Positions 27,225 to 35,819 of a DNA stretch of 64,000 nucleotides are shown one piece after another (positions within the stretch are counted from its first letter, which is position 1; each line of letters opens with the position of its first letter). The stretch is from Pimelobacter simplex (GTDB taxonomy: Bacteria > Actinomycetota > Actinomycetes > Propionibacteriales > Nocardioidaceae), in the NCBI GenBank assembly GCA_016803235.1, contig JADCLI010000010.1:80353-144352 (forward strand). Reading direction: 5' to 3'. Below the pieces are notes generated by a model. The model ran no database searches. It worked only from the letters and a program-made list of their open reading frames with translations, and was not told the origin of the DNA. Position numbers and translations under genes: made by a program.

Positions 27225-28952
27225 TCAGGCCAGCGGGTTGCCCACCAGCAGCTCGACGTTGCGGTCGTCCGCGGTGCCGAGGCCGCCGCTGTGGTCGTGC
27301 CAGTCGTTGGCGGCGAGCTCGCGGGCGAGGCCGGCGAGCCGCACGGCGCTCTCGGTGCCGGCACCGGCCGACGGCGGGCCGGCGTGGTCGACCATGGTGG
27401 TGAAGATGGACAGGGTGCCGTCCTGGTTGTCGGCGACCTCGATGATCCGCGCCTGCTGCGGCCAGTCGATGTGCGAGGCGGTCGTGATCTCCCACAGCCC
27501 GCCACCGGCGGGCCGGGGACGTGGGGTGATCTTGTTGCGGTGGGTGTGGCCGTTGATCCAGGCGACCACGGACGGTGCCGCGAGCAGCGCGTCGAGGACC
27601 TTGGCCCCGGTCACCCGGGTCTCCAGCGAGCCGCCGGTGGCGACCAGCGGGTTCCCCATGGTGTCGGAGGTGTGGTGGCTGAAGACGAGGACCACCTTGT
27701 CCGACGACTGAGCGAGCAGGGCGGTGAGCCAGGCGAACTGGGTCTTGTCGAGCGAGCCGTCGGCGTACCCGTTGGGGTTGACCGTGTCGAGCACGACGAA
27801 GCGGAACTGGCCCTGGTCGAAGGAGTAGTACGCCGTGCCCTGCTGCCGGTTCGTGCTCGTGAAGCCGTGTCCGAAGGGCGCGCCGCCGAGTGCGAAGTGC
27901 TGCTCGACGATCTGCTTGCGGGTGAGCAGGCGCCGGTTCAGGTCGGGCGTCACGGCGCGGACGCCGGCGTTGGTGACGCCGCTGAGCAGGCCGGTGAGCA
28001 CGGCGGCCGGATCGGTGGTGAGGTCCTGGAGCAGCTGGCCGGGGTCGAGGCCGATCGGCGGCGAGACGATCTTGAGGGCGCCGAGCGCGATCAGGTTGAG
28101 CTGCAGGGTGGAGGCGGGGAAGTTGCCCTGCGCGAGCCCGTCGTGGTTGCCGAAGACCGAGTACCACGGGATCTCGAGGCCCTCCGCGGTGAACGGGCGG
28201 CGGGCGGCGTCGAGCAGGCCGGGGACGACCGGGAAGCCGTACTCCGAGCGCGGGTGGTCGACCGGCTTGCCGGCCGGGTTGCCCTCGGGGTGCCAGTACG
28301 CCGGGTCGTAGGTCAGCGGGGCGCTGTCGGCCACGCCCTCCCACCGGGTCAGGTTGCCGGAGTCGACACGCACCGGGCCGCCGTTGAGGACGTTGATGTT
28401 CCAGCGGACCTCGTTGAGCTGCGAGTTGTCCGAGTTGTCGCCGGTCTGGATGGCGAGCGCGAACCGCCTGCCGGTGACCGGGCCGCTGCCGATCCGGTTG
28501 ATCGCCCGGACCATCGAGTCGGCGACCTGGCCGGTGAGCATCTCCTGGGGCCGGTACGACGACGTGAACAGCCCGGTCGCGGGCAGCGGGCTGGGGTCGT
28601 CGAGCCGGTCGGTCCACTCCAGGCGCAGCGGCGACTGCGCGTCGACGACGTGGATGTCGCTGAGCTGCACGAAGGAGATCAGCCCCTGGCGGCGGGTCGC
28701 GCGGCCGGCGTCGCTGAGCACGCCCAGGGCCGTGCGCGTCACGTGGGGCTCGCCCGAGGCGGTGATCACGGCGCGGTAGCCGTTCGCGCCGGCGGGTCCG
28801 GTGGCGAAGGTCTGGCCGAGGGTCGCGGGCCCGGTCGCGACGGGGTCGGCGGAGGCGGGGGAGCGGAGCACGCCCGGGAGCGTGGTGGCCGCGGCGGCGA
28901 GGCCGCCGGCGGCGATGGCGTTGCGGATCAGGTTTCGGCGAGAGATCTCCAC
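27225..28952 (-). CDS. Tat-exported TIGR03767-type metallophosphoesterase
   Basis: 575 residues. The N-terminus is a twin-arginine signal (SRRNLIRNAIAAGGLAAAATT) with a cleavage-like SPASA near 34. The calcineurin-like metal site is spread as LSDIHVVDAQ, QTGDNSDNSQ, FGNHDGLAQGN, FSHHTSDT and NGHTHRN. Members of this family are actinobacterial secreted phosphoesterases of unproven substrate. Convergent with the GNAT gene across the inverted-repeat element, divergent from the GT4 gene. Confidence 0.88.
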   Translation of the reverse strand: MEISRRNLIRNAIAAGGLAAAATTLPGVLRSPASADPVATGPATLGQTFATGPAGANGYRAVITASGEPHVTRTALGVLSDAGRATRRQGLISFVQLSDIHVVDAQSPLRLEWTDRLDDPSPLPATGLFTSSYRPQEMLTGQVADSMVRAINRIGSGPVTGRRFALAIQTGDNSDNSQLNEVRWNINVLNGGPVRVDSGNLTRWEGVADSAPLTYDPAYWHPEGNPAGKPVDHPRSEYGFPVVPGLLDAARRPFTAEGLEIPWYSVFGNHDGLAQGNFPASTLQLNLIALGALKIVSPPIGLDPGQLLQDLTTDPAAVLTGLLSGVTNAGVRAVTPDLNRRLLTRKQIVEQHFALGGAPFGHGFTSTNRQQGTAYYSFDQGQFRFVVLDTVNPNGYADGSLDKTQFAWLTALLAQSSDKVVLVFSHHTSDTMGNPLVATGGSLETRVTGAKVLDALLAAPSVVAWINGHTHRNKITPRPRPAGGGLWEITTASHIDWPQQARIIEVADNQDGTLSIFTTMVDHAGPPSAGAGTESAVRLAGLARELAANDWHDHSGGLGTADDRNVELLVGNPLA

Positions 28953-29061
28953 GAAGCAGGCAACGACGCGATGGTGAGCCGGGTCACGTCGTACCCCGGC
29001 CGTTCACGAAGGAGACGCCCGACACTCGCGCAAGTCCGACCTCGTGTTGACGCGCGATTCC

Positions 29062-29067
29062 TAGCGT
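29062..29067 (+). promoter_or_regulatory. -10 element of the GT4 gene
   Basis: TAGCGT seven bases before the ATG at 29075, leaderless-type promoter in the 122-base gap between divergent genes. Confidence 0.5.
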
Positions 29068-29074
29068 CGACGCC

Positions 29075-30226
29075 ATGAGTGAGGCCGAGCAGTCGGGGAG
29101 CAGGCTCCGCGTCCTGGTGGTCGCCGAGTCCTTCCTCCCACAGGTCAACGGGGTGACCAACTCCGTCCGCCGGGTGCTCGAGCACCTCGCGGCCGAGGGC
29201 CACCACGCCGAGCTCGTCGCGCCGACCGGCCCGGACACCTACGCCGGCTTCCGGGTCCGGCGCGCCCGCGGCGCCAACCTGCCGTTCTACCCGGACTTCC
29301 GGCTCGGCCTGGAGACCCGCCGCCGGCTGCGGCAGCGGATGCTCCGGTTCCGCCCGGACGTCGTCCACATCGCGTCGCCAGCGACGCTCGGATTCCAGGC
29401 CGCTCGTGCCGCCGGGGAGCTGGGCATCCCGACCGTCGCGATCTACCAGACCGACCTGGTCGGCTTCGCCGAGCGGTACGACGTGCCCGGTGGTGTGCGT
29501 GCGGCGGCGGGCCTCACGCGGCGCATCCACCAGCACGTCGACCGGACGCTCGCGCCGTCGACCGCGAGCATCGAGCAGCTCGAGGGCCTCGGCGTCCCCG
29601 AGGTGCACCGCTGGGGTCGCGGCGTCGACCTGGTCGCCTTCCACCCGCGGCACCGCGACGACGCCCTGCGGCAGCGGCTCGCGCCGGACGGCCGCCTCCT
29701 CGTCGGGTACGTCGGCCGGCTGGCCGCCGAGAAGGAGCTGGACCTGCTCACCCACCTCGCCGACGACCCGCGCTACGCGCTCGTGGTCGTGGGCGGCGGA
29801 CCCGAGGAGCAGCGGCTGCGCGGCCTGCTCGGGGACCGCGCGAGCTTCCTCGGGCTGCTGCACGGCGACGAGCTGAGCCGGGCGTACGCCTCGCTCGACG
29901 TCTTCGTGCACACCGGACGGTACGAGACCTACTGCCAGTCGGCGCAGGAGGCGCTCGCGTCCGGCGTACCGGTGGTGGCCCCGGCCGCCGGTGGTCCGGT
30001 CGACGTGGTCGCCCATGGTGCCACCGGCCTGCTCTACCGCCCCGGCGACGGCGCGGACCTCGCGGCCTCGGTCGACCGCCTGGCCGGCGACCCCGCGCTG
30101 CGCGGTCGGATGGGCGCGACGGCGGTCCGGGCCGTGCAGGAGCGGTCCTGGTACTCGATCAACGAGCAGCTGGTCGCCCACTACCGCGCCGTGCTCGGCC
30201 GGCAGGTCAGCGCACGGGCTGCGTGA
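29075..30226 (+). CDS. GT4 glycosyltransferase, MgtA/PimB-like
   Basis: 383 residues, GT-B fold. N-terminal RVLVVAESFLPQVNGVTNSVRRVLEHL and the C-terminal donor-site region LVGYVGRLAAEKELDLL, FLGLLHGDELSRAYASLDVFVHTGRYETYCQSAQEALASGVPVVAP are typical of retaining GDP-mannose-dependent alpha-mannosyltransferases that build lipomannan or phosphatidylinositol mannosides. The exact acceptor cannot be read. Its last 20 bases overlap the 3' end of the LOG gene on the other strand. Confidence 0.88.
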   Translation: MSEAEQSGSRLRVLVVAESFLPQVNGVTNSVRRVLEHLAAEGHHAELVAPTGPDTYAGFRVRRARGANLPFYPDFRLGLETRRRLRQRMLRFRPDVVHIASPATLGFQAARAAGELGIPTVAIYQTDLVGFAERYDVPGGVRAAAGLTRRIHQHVDRTLAPSTASIEQLEGLGVPEVHRWGRGVDLVAFHPRHRDDALRQRLAPDGRLLVGYVGRLAAEKELDLLTHLADDPRYALVVVGGGPEEQRLRGLLGDRASFLGLLHGDELSRAYASLDVFVHTGRYETYCQSAQEALASGVPVVAPAAGGPVDVVAHGATGLLYRPGDGADLAASVDRLAGDPALRGRMGATAVRAVQERSWYSINEQLVAHYRAVLGRQVSARAA

Positions 30227-31169
30227 TCTCGACGAACAGCTCGGCCGCCTCCTCGACCGTGTCGACGAGATGGACGTGTTGCTCCATCGCGCGACCGCGG
30301 GCGAGGGCCTGCAGCAGCGGCCAGGCCGGTAGGTCCTCGGTCCAGTAGCGGCGGCCGACGAGGACCATCGGCGCGACCGCGTCCTGGCTCGCGTAGTAGT
30401 TCTCGCACGCGTCCTGGAAGATCTCCTGGACCGTGCCGCCGGCGCCCGGCAGGAACACGATGCCGGCGTCGCACACCATCAGCAGGATCGCCTCGCGCAG
30501 CGCGTTGCGGAAGTACTTCGCGATCGCCGTGGCGAACAGGTTCGGCGGCTCGTGGCCGTAGTGCCAGGTCGGGACGCCGAGCGACGGCGTCGGATCGCCG
30601 CCGAGCGACAGGGCGTCGCGGGCCGCGGTCACCCAGTCGTCCACCGACGGCCGGAAGGACGGTACGGCGGCCACGAGTCGCAGGGCCTCGGCGAGCGCCT
30701 CCGGGGGAGCCGCCGCCATCCGGCAGCCGAGGTTGGCCGCCTCCATCGCGCCCGGGCCGCCGCCGGTGGCCACGACGTGGTCACGGCCGAGCAGGGCACC
30801 GAGGCGGGCCGCGTCGTCGTACGCGGCGGTGCCGCGGTCGGCGGCGTGTCCGCCCATCACCCCGACCAGGCCGCGGCCGACGCCGGCGACCCAGGCGCCG
30901 AGGGCGTTGTCGATCGCCTGGTCGTGCAGCACCTCGGCCAGGGCCTCCGCGGGGCCCGAGGTCGAGAGCGCCCAGCGGTAGGCACGGCCGTCGAGCGTGT
31001 CGGCGTAGCGGGCGGTGTCGTACAGCTCGCCGGCGGTGTAGAGGCGGGTGCGGGCGATGTCGAGGCCGGCGACGTGCGTGCCGGCCACGGCGCCCGCGCC
31101 GGCCTCGAGGGCGTGGTCCTCGTCGGTGCGGCACTCGACGACGACGCTGCGGGTGCGGGGTCTCCTCAC
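30207..31169 (-). CDS. LOG family protein (lysine-decarboxylase-like fold)
   Basis: 320 residues. LOG/TIGR00730-type signature in scattered form: ATGGGPGAMEAANLGCRMA and the late FLPGAGGTVQEIFQDACENYY (PGGxGT-like motif as PGAGGT). Plant and bacterial LOG enzymes release cytokinin nucleobases from their ribotides; longer bacterial members such as this one are of uncertain function. GTG 31169 (codon complement 31167-31169) is the likely start. Divergent from metY, 105 bases apart. Confidence 0.8.
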   Translation of the reverse strand: MRRPRTRSVVVECRTDEDHALEAGAGAVAGTHVAGLDIARTRLYTAGELYDTARYADTLDGRAYRWALSTSGPAEALAEVLHDQAIDNALGAWVAGVGRGLVGVMGGHAADRGTAAYDDAARLGALLGRDHVVATGGGPGAMEAANLGCRMAAAPPEALAEALRLVAAVPSFRPSVDDWVTAARDALSLGGDPTPSLGVPTWHYGHEPPNLFATAIAKYFRNALREAILLMVCDAGIVFLPGAGGTVQEIFQDACENYYASQDAVAPMVLVGRRYWTEDLPAWPLLQALARGRAMEQHVHLVDTVEEAAELFVEITQPVR

Positions 31170-31189
31170 GCTCGGGACGGTACCGGAGT

Positions 31190-31241
31190 CCGACAGGCGG
31201 ATGCGCTTACCCGTATAACTTGACTGACTAACTACAGTTAG
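31190..31241 (+). promoter_or_regulatory. metY promoter with a 14-bp palindromic operator
   Basis: Candidate -35 CCGACA (31190-31195), 18-bp spacer, -10 TATAAC (31214-31219). Immediately downstream lies CTAACTACAGTTAG (31228-31241), a 6-bp inverted repeat around AC, placed at about +1 to +15, where a repressor would block metY. The regulator is unknown; the site does not match the McbR consensus. The LOG gene diverges from the same region. Confidence 0.5.
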
Positions 31242-31274
31242 GCCGGACAAGCCATCGCCGACAAGGAGCCCCCG

Positions 31275-32561
31275 ATGACCCACCGCCCCGAGACCCTCGC
31301 CGTGCACGCCGGCCAGGAGCAGCCCGACCCCGCGACCAACGCGCGGGCGGTGCCGATCTACCAGACGACGTCGTACGTCTTCAACGACACCGAGCACGCC
31401 GCCAACCTGTTCGCGCTGGCTGAGCCCGGCAACATCTACACGCGGATCATGAACCCGACCCAGTCGGCGTTCGAGGAGCGCGTGGCGCAGCTCGAGGGCG
31501 GCGTGGGGGCCCTCGCCGTGGCGTCCGGCTCGGCCGCGATCACCTACGCCGTGCTGAACCTGACCTATGCCGGGGACAACATCGTCGCCATCTCCACGCT
31601 GTACGGCGGCACCTACGCCCTCTTCGCGCACACGCTGCCGCAGTACGGCATCGAAGTCCGCTTCGTCGACCCGAACCGGCCCGAGGACCTCGCCCAGCAC
31701 GTCGACGAGAAGACCAAGCTGGTCTTCGCCGAGACCGTCGGCAACCCCAAGGTCAACGTCGTCGACATCCGCGCCTGGGCCGACGCCGCCCACGCCGAGG
31801 GCCTCCCGCTGGTCGTGGACAACACCGTCACGACGCCCTACCTGGAGCGGGTCTTCGAGCACGGCGCCGACGTGTCGGTGCACTCGGCCACGAAGTACAT
31901 CGGCGGCCACGGCACCTCGATCGGCGGCGTGATCGTCGACTCCGGCAACTTCGACTGGGCCGCGCACTCCCAGCGCTTCCCGGGGCTCACCACGCCGGAC
32001 GGCGCCTACCACGGGGTGGTCTGGACGGAAGCGGTCGGAAACCTCGCCTACATCATCCGCGCGCGCACGGTGCTGCTGCGCAACACGGGCGCCGCGATCG
32101 CGCCCCTCAACTCCTTCCTGTTCCTGCAGGGCCTCGAGACCCTGCACCTGCGCCTGGAACGGCACAGCGAGAACGCGCTCGCGGTCGCGAAGTACCTCCA
32201 GGGGCACGAGGCCGTGGCCTGGGTGAGCTACCCCGGGCTGGAGACCGACCCGTCGCACGCCACCGCCAACCGGCTCTTCACCGGCAAGGGGTACGGCGGC
32301 CTCGTCTCCTTCGGCCTGAGGTCCGGGCGCGACGGCGGCAAGCGGTTCATCGAGTCGCTGGAGCTGTTCAGCCACCTGGTCAACATCGGTGACGCCAAGT
32401 CGCTGGCGGTGCACAACGCGACCACCACGCACTCGCAGCTCACGGCCGAGGAGCTCGAGGCCGCCGGCGTACCCGAGGACCTCGTGCGGCTCTCGGTGGG
32501 CATCGAGAACGTCGACGACATCATCGCCGACCTCGAGCAGGCGCTGATCGCGGCCAAGTGA
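31275..32561 (+). CDS. metY: O-acetylhomoserine aminocarboxypropyltransferase (MetY)
   Basis: 428-residue PLP enzyme of the Cys/Met metabolism family, adding sulfide to O-acetylhomoserine to give homocysteine. Motifs: PIYQTTSYVFNDTEHA, NPTQSAFEERVAQLEGG, and the PLP-Lys region SVHSATKYIGGHGTS. Ribosome binding site AAGGAGCC before ATG 31275. Its stop overlaps the metX GTG, so sulfhydrylase and acetyltransferase are made together, giving direct sulfhydrylation of homoserine. Confidence 0.95.
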   Translation: MTHRPETLAVHAGQEQPDPATNARAVPIYQTTSYVFNDTEHAANLFALAEPGNIYTRIMNPTQSAFEERVAQLEGGVGALAVASGSAAITYAVLNLTYAGDNIVAISTLYGGTYALFAHTLPQYGIEVRFVDPNRPEDLAQHVDEKTKLVFAETVGNPKVNVVDIRAWADAAHAEGLPLVVDNTVTTPYLERVFEHGADVSVHSATKYIGGHGTSIGGVIVDSGNFDWAAHSQRFPGLTTPDGAYHGVVWTEAVGNLAYIIRARTVLLRNTGAAIAPLNSFLFLQGLETLHLRLERHSENALAVAKYLQGHEAVAWVSYPGLETDPSHATANRLFTGKGYGGLVSFGLRSGRDGGKRFIESLELFSHLVNIGDAKSLAVHNATTTHSQLTAEELEAAGVPEDLVRLSVGIENVDDIIADLEQALIAAK

Positions 32562-33667
32562 GCACCACTGCCGCGACCGGGTCGGTCGGGCTCGTCAGCA
32601 CCCGGCGGGCCGTGCTCACGCAGCACGGCCCGCTGGTGCTGGCCTCCGGGGCCCGGCTGGACCACGTCGAGGTCGCCTACGAGACCTACGGCGAGCTGTC
32701 GGCCGACCGCGACAACGCGGTGTTCGTCTGTCACGCCCTGACCGGCGACGCCCACGCCGCGGGGTGGCACGAGGGCGCACGCCGCCCCGGCTGGTGGGAC
32801 AACCTGGTCGGTCCGGGCAAGGCGCTCGACACCGACCGCTTCTTCGTCCTCAGCGCCAACCTGCTGGGCGGCTGCTCGGGGACGACGGGCCCGCTCTCGG
32901 TCGACCCCGGCACCGGCCGCGCGTACGGGCCGGACTTCCCGGCCCTCGACGTCGCCGACCTCGTCACCGCCCACCGCGGCCTGCTCGATCACCTCGGCAT
33001 CGACCGCCTGCACGCGGCCGTCGGCGGATCGCTGGGCGGGATGCAGGTCCTCGAGTGGGCGCTGCAGGAGCCGGACCGGATCGACCGCGCCGTGGTGATC
33101 GCGGCCAGCTCGCGGCTGACGACCGAGAACATCGCCTTCTCCGCGGTGGCCCGGGCCGCGATCCTCGAGGACCCCGAGTTCCACGGCGGCCGGTACGCCG
33201 AGCACGGCGTCACCCCGCGCCACGGCCTCAAGGTCGCGCGGATGATGGCCCACATCACCTACGTCTCGGCGCAGTCGCTCGCGGAGAAGTTCGGCCACGC
33301 CCGCGACACCGCCGGGGGCGACAAGCGGCTGGCCGCGGACTTCGAGGTCGAGCACTACCTGCAGCACCAGGGGGAGAGCTTCCTGGCCAGGTTCGACGCG
33401 CTGTCCTACCTCCACCTGACCCGGCCGATGGACTACTTCGACCCGTTCGCGGCCCACCCGGACGCCGTACCGTCGACCCGGTTCCGGCTGGTCTCCTTCG
33501 ACTCCGACTGGCGCTTCCCGACCGCGCACTCGCTGCGCATCCGCGACCAGCTCGCGGCCCGCGGCGTCGCCGTCGACCACACCGAGGTGGTCTCGCCGTG
33601 GGGCCACGACTCGTTCCTGCTCGAGCCGCCGGGCTACCACGACCTCGTGCGGTCGTTCCTCGGCTGA
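32558..33667 (+). CDS. metX: Homoserine O-acetyltransferase
   Basis: 369 residues, alpha/beta-hydrolase fold. The acetyl-accepting Ser is in AVGGSLGGMQVLEW, with the conserved CHALTGDAHAAG and the late Asp/His in FDSDWRFPT and SPWGHDSFLLE. It makes O-acetylhomoserine for MetY. Coupled to metY at GTGA (32558-32561). The next gene is a maleylacetate-reductase-like gene 22 bases on. Confidence 0.95.
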   Translation: MSTTAATGSVGLVSTRRAVLTQHGPLVLASGARLDHVEVAYETYGELSADRDNAVFVCHALTGDAHAAGWHEGARRPGWWDNLVGPGKALDTDRFFVLSANLLGGCSGTTGPLSVDPGTGRAYGPDFPALDVADLVTAHRGLLDHLGIDRLHAAVGGSLGGMQVLEWALQEPDRIDRAVVIAASSRLTTENIAFSAVARAAILEDPEFHGGRYAEHGVTPRHGLKVARMMAHITYVSAQSLAEKFGHARDTAGGDKRLAADFEVEHYLQHQGESFLARFDALSYLHLTRPMDYFDPFAAHPDAVPSTRFRLVSFDSDWRFPTAHSLRIRDQLAARGVAVDHTEVVSPWGHDSFLLEPPGYHDLVRSFLG

Positions 33668-33689
33668 GTCCGTCGGGCACACTTGCGTC

Positions 33690-34730
33690 GTGCTCGTCCA
33701 CGATGCCCTGCCCATGCGGGTGGTCTTCGGCCCCGGCGCCGTCGACCGCGTCGCCGAGGAGGCCGACCGGCTCGGCCTGCGCCGGCTGCTCGTGCTGTCC
33801 ACACCTCGGCAGGGCGGGCTCGCCGCGCGGGTCGCCGACCTGCTGGGGGACCGTGCGGTCGGGACCTTCGACGGCGCCCGGATGCACGTGCCGGTGACGA
33901 CGGTCGCCGCCGCCGAGGACGTGGCGGCAGCGGTCCGCGCCGACGGTTGCCTCGCGATCGGCGGCGGCTCGACCATCGGGCTGGCCAAGGCACTCTCGCT
34001 GCGGCTGGGCCTGCCGTCCGTCGTCGTGCCGACGACCTATGCCGGCTCGGAGATGACGCCCGTCTGGGGCCTGACCGAGGCCGGGCGCAAGACCACCGGT
34101 CGTGACCCGGTCGTGCTGCCGAGCTCGGTCGTCTACGACCCCGAGCTCACCCACGCCCTGCCGGCAGCCGTGTCCGGGCCGAGCGGGCTCAACGCGGTCG
34201 CCCACGCCGTCGAGGCGCTCTACGCACCCGACGGGACGCCGGTGATCAGCGCGATGGCCGAGCGTGGGGTGCGTGACCTGGCCGCTGCACTGCCACTCGT
34301 CGTGGCCGACGGCGCCGACGCGTCTGCACGGAGCGTGGCCCTGGAGGGTGCGTGGCTGTGCGGCGCCTGCCTCGGCGCCACCACCATGGGCCTGCACCAC
34401 AAGCTGTGCCACGTGCTCGGCGGGATGCTCGACCTGCCGCACGCCGAGACGCACGCGATCGTGCTGCCGCACGTCGCCGCCTTCAACCTGCCCGCCGCCC
34501 CCGAGGCCGATGCCGTGCTGCGGCGTGCGCTCGGCACCGACGACGTCCCCGGCGCCCTGCGCGCGCTGGCTCGCGCGGTCCGGGTGCCGGACGGACTGCA
34601 GGCGCTCGGGGTGCGGCACGAGGACCTCGCCCGGGTCGCGGACGAGGTCCTCGCGGCGCCGTACAGCAACCCGCTCGCGCCGACCCGGGCCGACCTCGAG
34701 ACGATCCTCGAGGCCGCCTGGCGGGGCTAG
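33690..34730 (+). CDS. Maleylacetate reductase-like iron-type alcohol dehydrogenase
   Basis: 346 residues. NAD(P)-binding GGGSTIGLAKAL and the maleylacetate-reductase core VVPTTYAGSEMTPVWGLTE, with His-rich metal region NAVAHAVEALYAP and GLHHKLCHVLGG. Maleylacetate reductase turns maleylacetate to 3-oxoadipate at the end of hydroxyquinol or chlorocatechol pathways. No hydroxyquinol dioxygenase is in the window. Convergent with the RIO kinase gene; their ends overlap by four bases. Confidence 0.88.
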   Translation: MLVHDALPMRVVFGPGAVDRVAEEADRLGLRRLLVLSTPRQGGLAARVADLLGDRAVGTFDGARMHVPVTTVAAAEDVAAAVRADGCLAIGGGSTIGLAKALSLRLGLPSVVVPTTYAGSEMTPVWGLTEAGRKTTGRDPVVLPSSVVYDPELTHALPAAVSGPSGLNAVAHAVEALYAPDGTPVISAMAERGVRDLAAALPLVVADGADASARSVALEGAWLCGACLGATTMGLHHKLCHVLGGMLDLPHAETHAIVLPHVAAFNLPAAPEADAVLRRALGTDDVPGALRALARAVRVPDGLQALGVRHEDLARVADEVLAAPYSNPLAPTRADLETILEAAWRG

Positions 34731-35668
34731 AACGCCTCGGCCATCAGGTCGCCGAACAGGTCCTGCGGGTCGACCTCGAGCCCGCGCCGCTGGAACCACG
34801 TGCACACATTGGTGCAGTCGCGCAGCAGGAAGTCGAAGCCCTGGACGTTGCCGACCAGGTCGACGAGCTGGGGCAGGTCGATCACGACGAGCCGATCACC
34901 GGCGGCGAGGATGTTGTACGGCGACAGGTCGCCGTGCACCAGCCCGGACCGCACCAGGGTGCGCATCGCCTCGCGCAGCTGGTCGAAGTACGACGCCAGC
35001 AGCGCCGGCTCCGGCCGGGTCTGCGCCAGCCGGGGCGCGGTGTCGGTGCCGTCGGGACCGTCGACGCTGATCCACTCCATCAGGATCTCGGTCCCGTCGA
35101 TCTGCACCGGGTAGGGGACCGGCAGGCCGAGCGACCAGCAGCGGTTGAGCGCCGACCACTCCGAGATCGCCCACTCGCCGGCGGCGACCTCGCGGCCGAA
35201 GGTGCTCTTGCGCTTGATCGCCCGCTCGTCCCGGGAGCGCTTCATGCTCCGGCCCTCGGTGTAGGCGGCCGAACGGTGGAAGCTGCGGTGGTCGGGGGAG
35301 CGGTAGCGCTTCGCCGCCATCACGACGCTCTGCGCCGGGTCGTGCGGATCGGTGCGGTCGAGCAGGAAGACGTCGGCCTCCTTGCCGGTCTTCAGGATGC
35401 CCAGGTCGGTGTCGACCGCTCCCTGGGACGTGACGACCCAGTCGGGGCGCGGCTCGGGACCGCGGGACAGCGGCTCGACGTCGAGCCAGGTGGACCAGCG
35501 CTGGCCGGCGTCGAGGTCGTCGTACGCCTCGAACTCGAAGACGAAGCGCGGATCGATGTCAGCGGTGCTGACGTCAGGGGTGGAGGTGTTCTCCTGGAAC
35601 AAGGTGATTCCTCGGGGTCGAGAGGGTGCGGACTGAGGGCAGGCCGACGACAACGATCGACATGTCAC
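34727..35668 (-). CDS. RIO-type atypical serine kinase
   Basis: Up to 313 residues. RIO1-like kinase: ATP-binding and hinge region with EWISVDG, catalytic loop LVHGDLSPYNILA (Asp and Asn), and metal-binding VIDLPQ. In eukaryotes and archaea RIO1 acts in small-subunit maturation; the bacterial role is unknown. The start is uncertain: GTG 35668 gives the longest form, but a TTG near 35603 with GAGG upstream would start the conserved part (LFQENTSTPDVS) and leave a short overlapping leader ORF before it. Confidence 0.85.
   Translation of the reverse strand: MTCRSLSSACPQSAPSRPRGITLFQENTSTPDVSTADIDPRFVFEFEAYDDLDAGQRWSTWLDVEPLSRGPEPRPDWVVTSQGAVDTDLGILKTGKEADVFLLDRTDPHDPAQSVVMAAKRYRSPDHRSFHRSAAYTEGRSMKRSRDERAIKRKSTFGREVAAGEWAISEWSALNRCWSLGLPVPYPVQIDGTEILMEWISVDGPDGTDTAPRLAQTRPEPALLASYFDQLREAMRTLVRSGLVHGDLSPYNILAAGDRLVVIDLPQLVDLVGNVQGFDFLLRDCTNVCTWFQRRGLEVDPQDLFGDLMAEAF
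35574..35663 (-). CDS. Possible 29-residue leader ORF before the RIO kinase
   Basis: ATG (complement at 35661-35663) preceded by GAGAGGAG six bases away, the strongest ribosome binding site of this unit. The reading frame starts MSIVVVGLPSVRTLS and ends in a stop inside the N-terminal region of the RIO gene in another frame. It may couple or regulate kinase translation, or be accidental. Confidence 0.3.
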   Translation of the reverse strand: MSIVVVGLPSVRTLSTPRNHLVPGEHLHP

Positions 35669-35807
35669 GCTCCTCTCGACGGGTCCGCGGGACGTCGCGG
35701 ACGAACGGGACCAGCCTGCCTGCCGCCGGCAGCCCGCTGCAACCGAATTAGCGGCGTCCGCTCCCGGTGACAGGGAACGGGCGGGCCGGAGGAGCTCCGC
35801 CCTCGCC

Positions 35808-35813
35808 TACCGT
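35808..35813 (+). promoter_or_regulatory. -10 element of the SDR gene at 35820
   Basis: TACCGT six bases before the ATG at 35820, leaderless-type. Confidence 0.45.
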
Positions 35814-35819
35814 GCGGCC

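Noticed and set aside
31170-31274. SAM or B12 riboswitch before metY
   Set aside because: Only 105 bp between LOG and metY, and none of the conserved cores was recognised.
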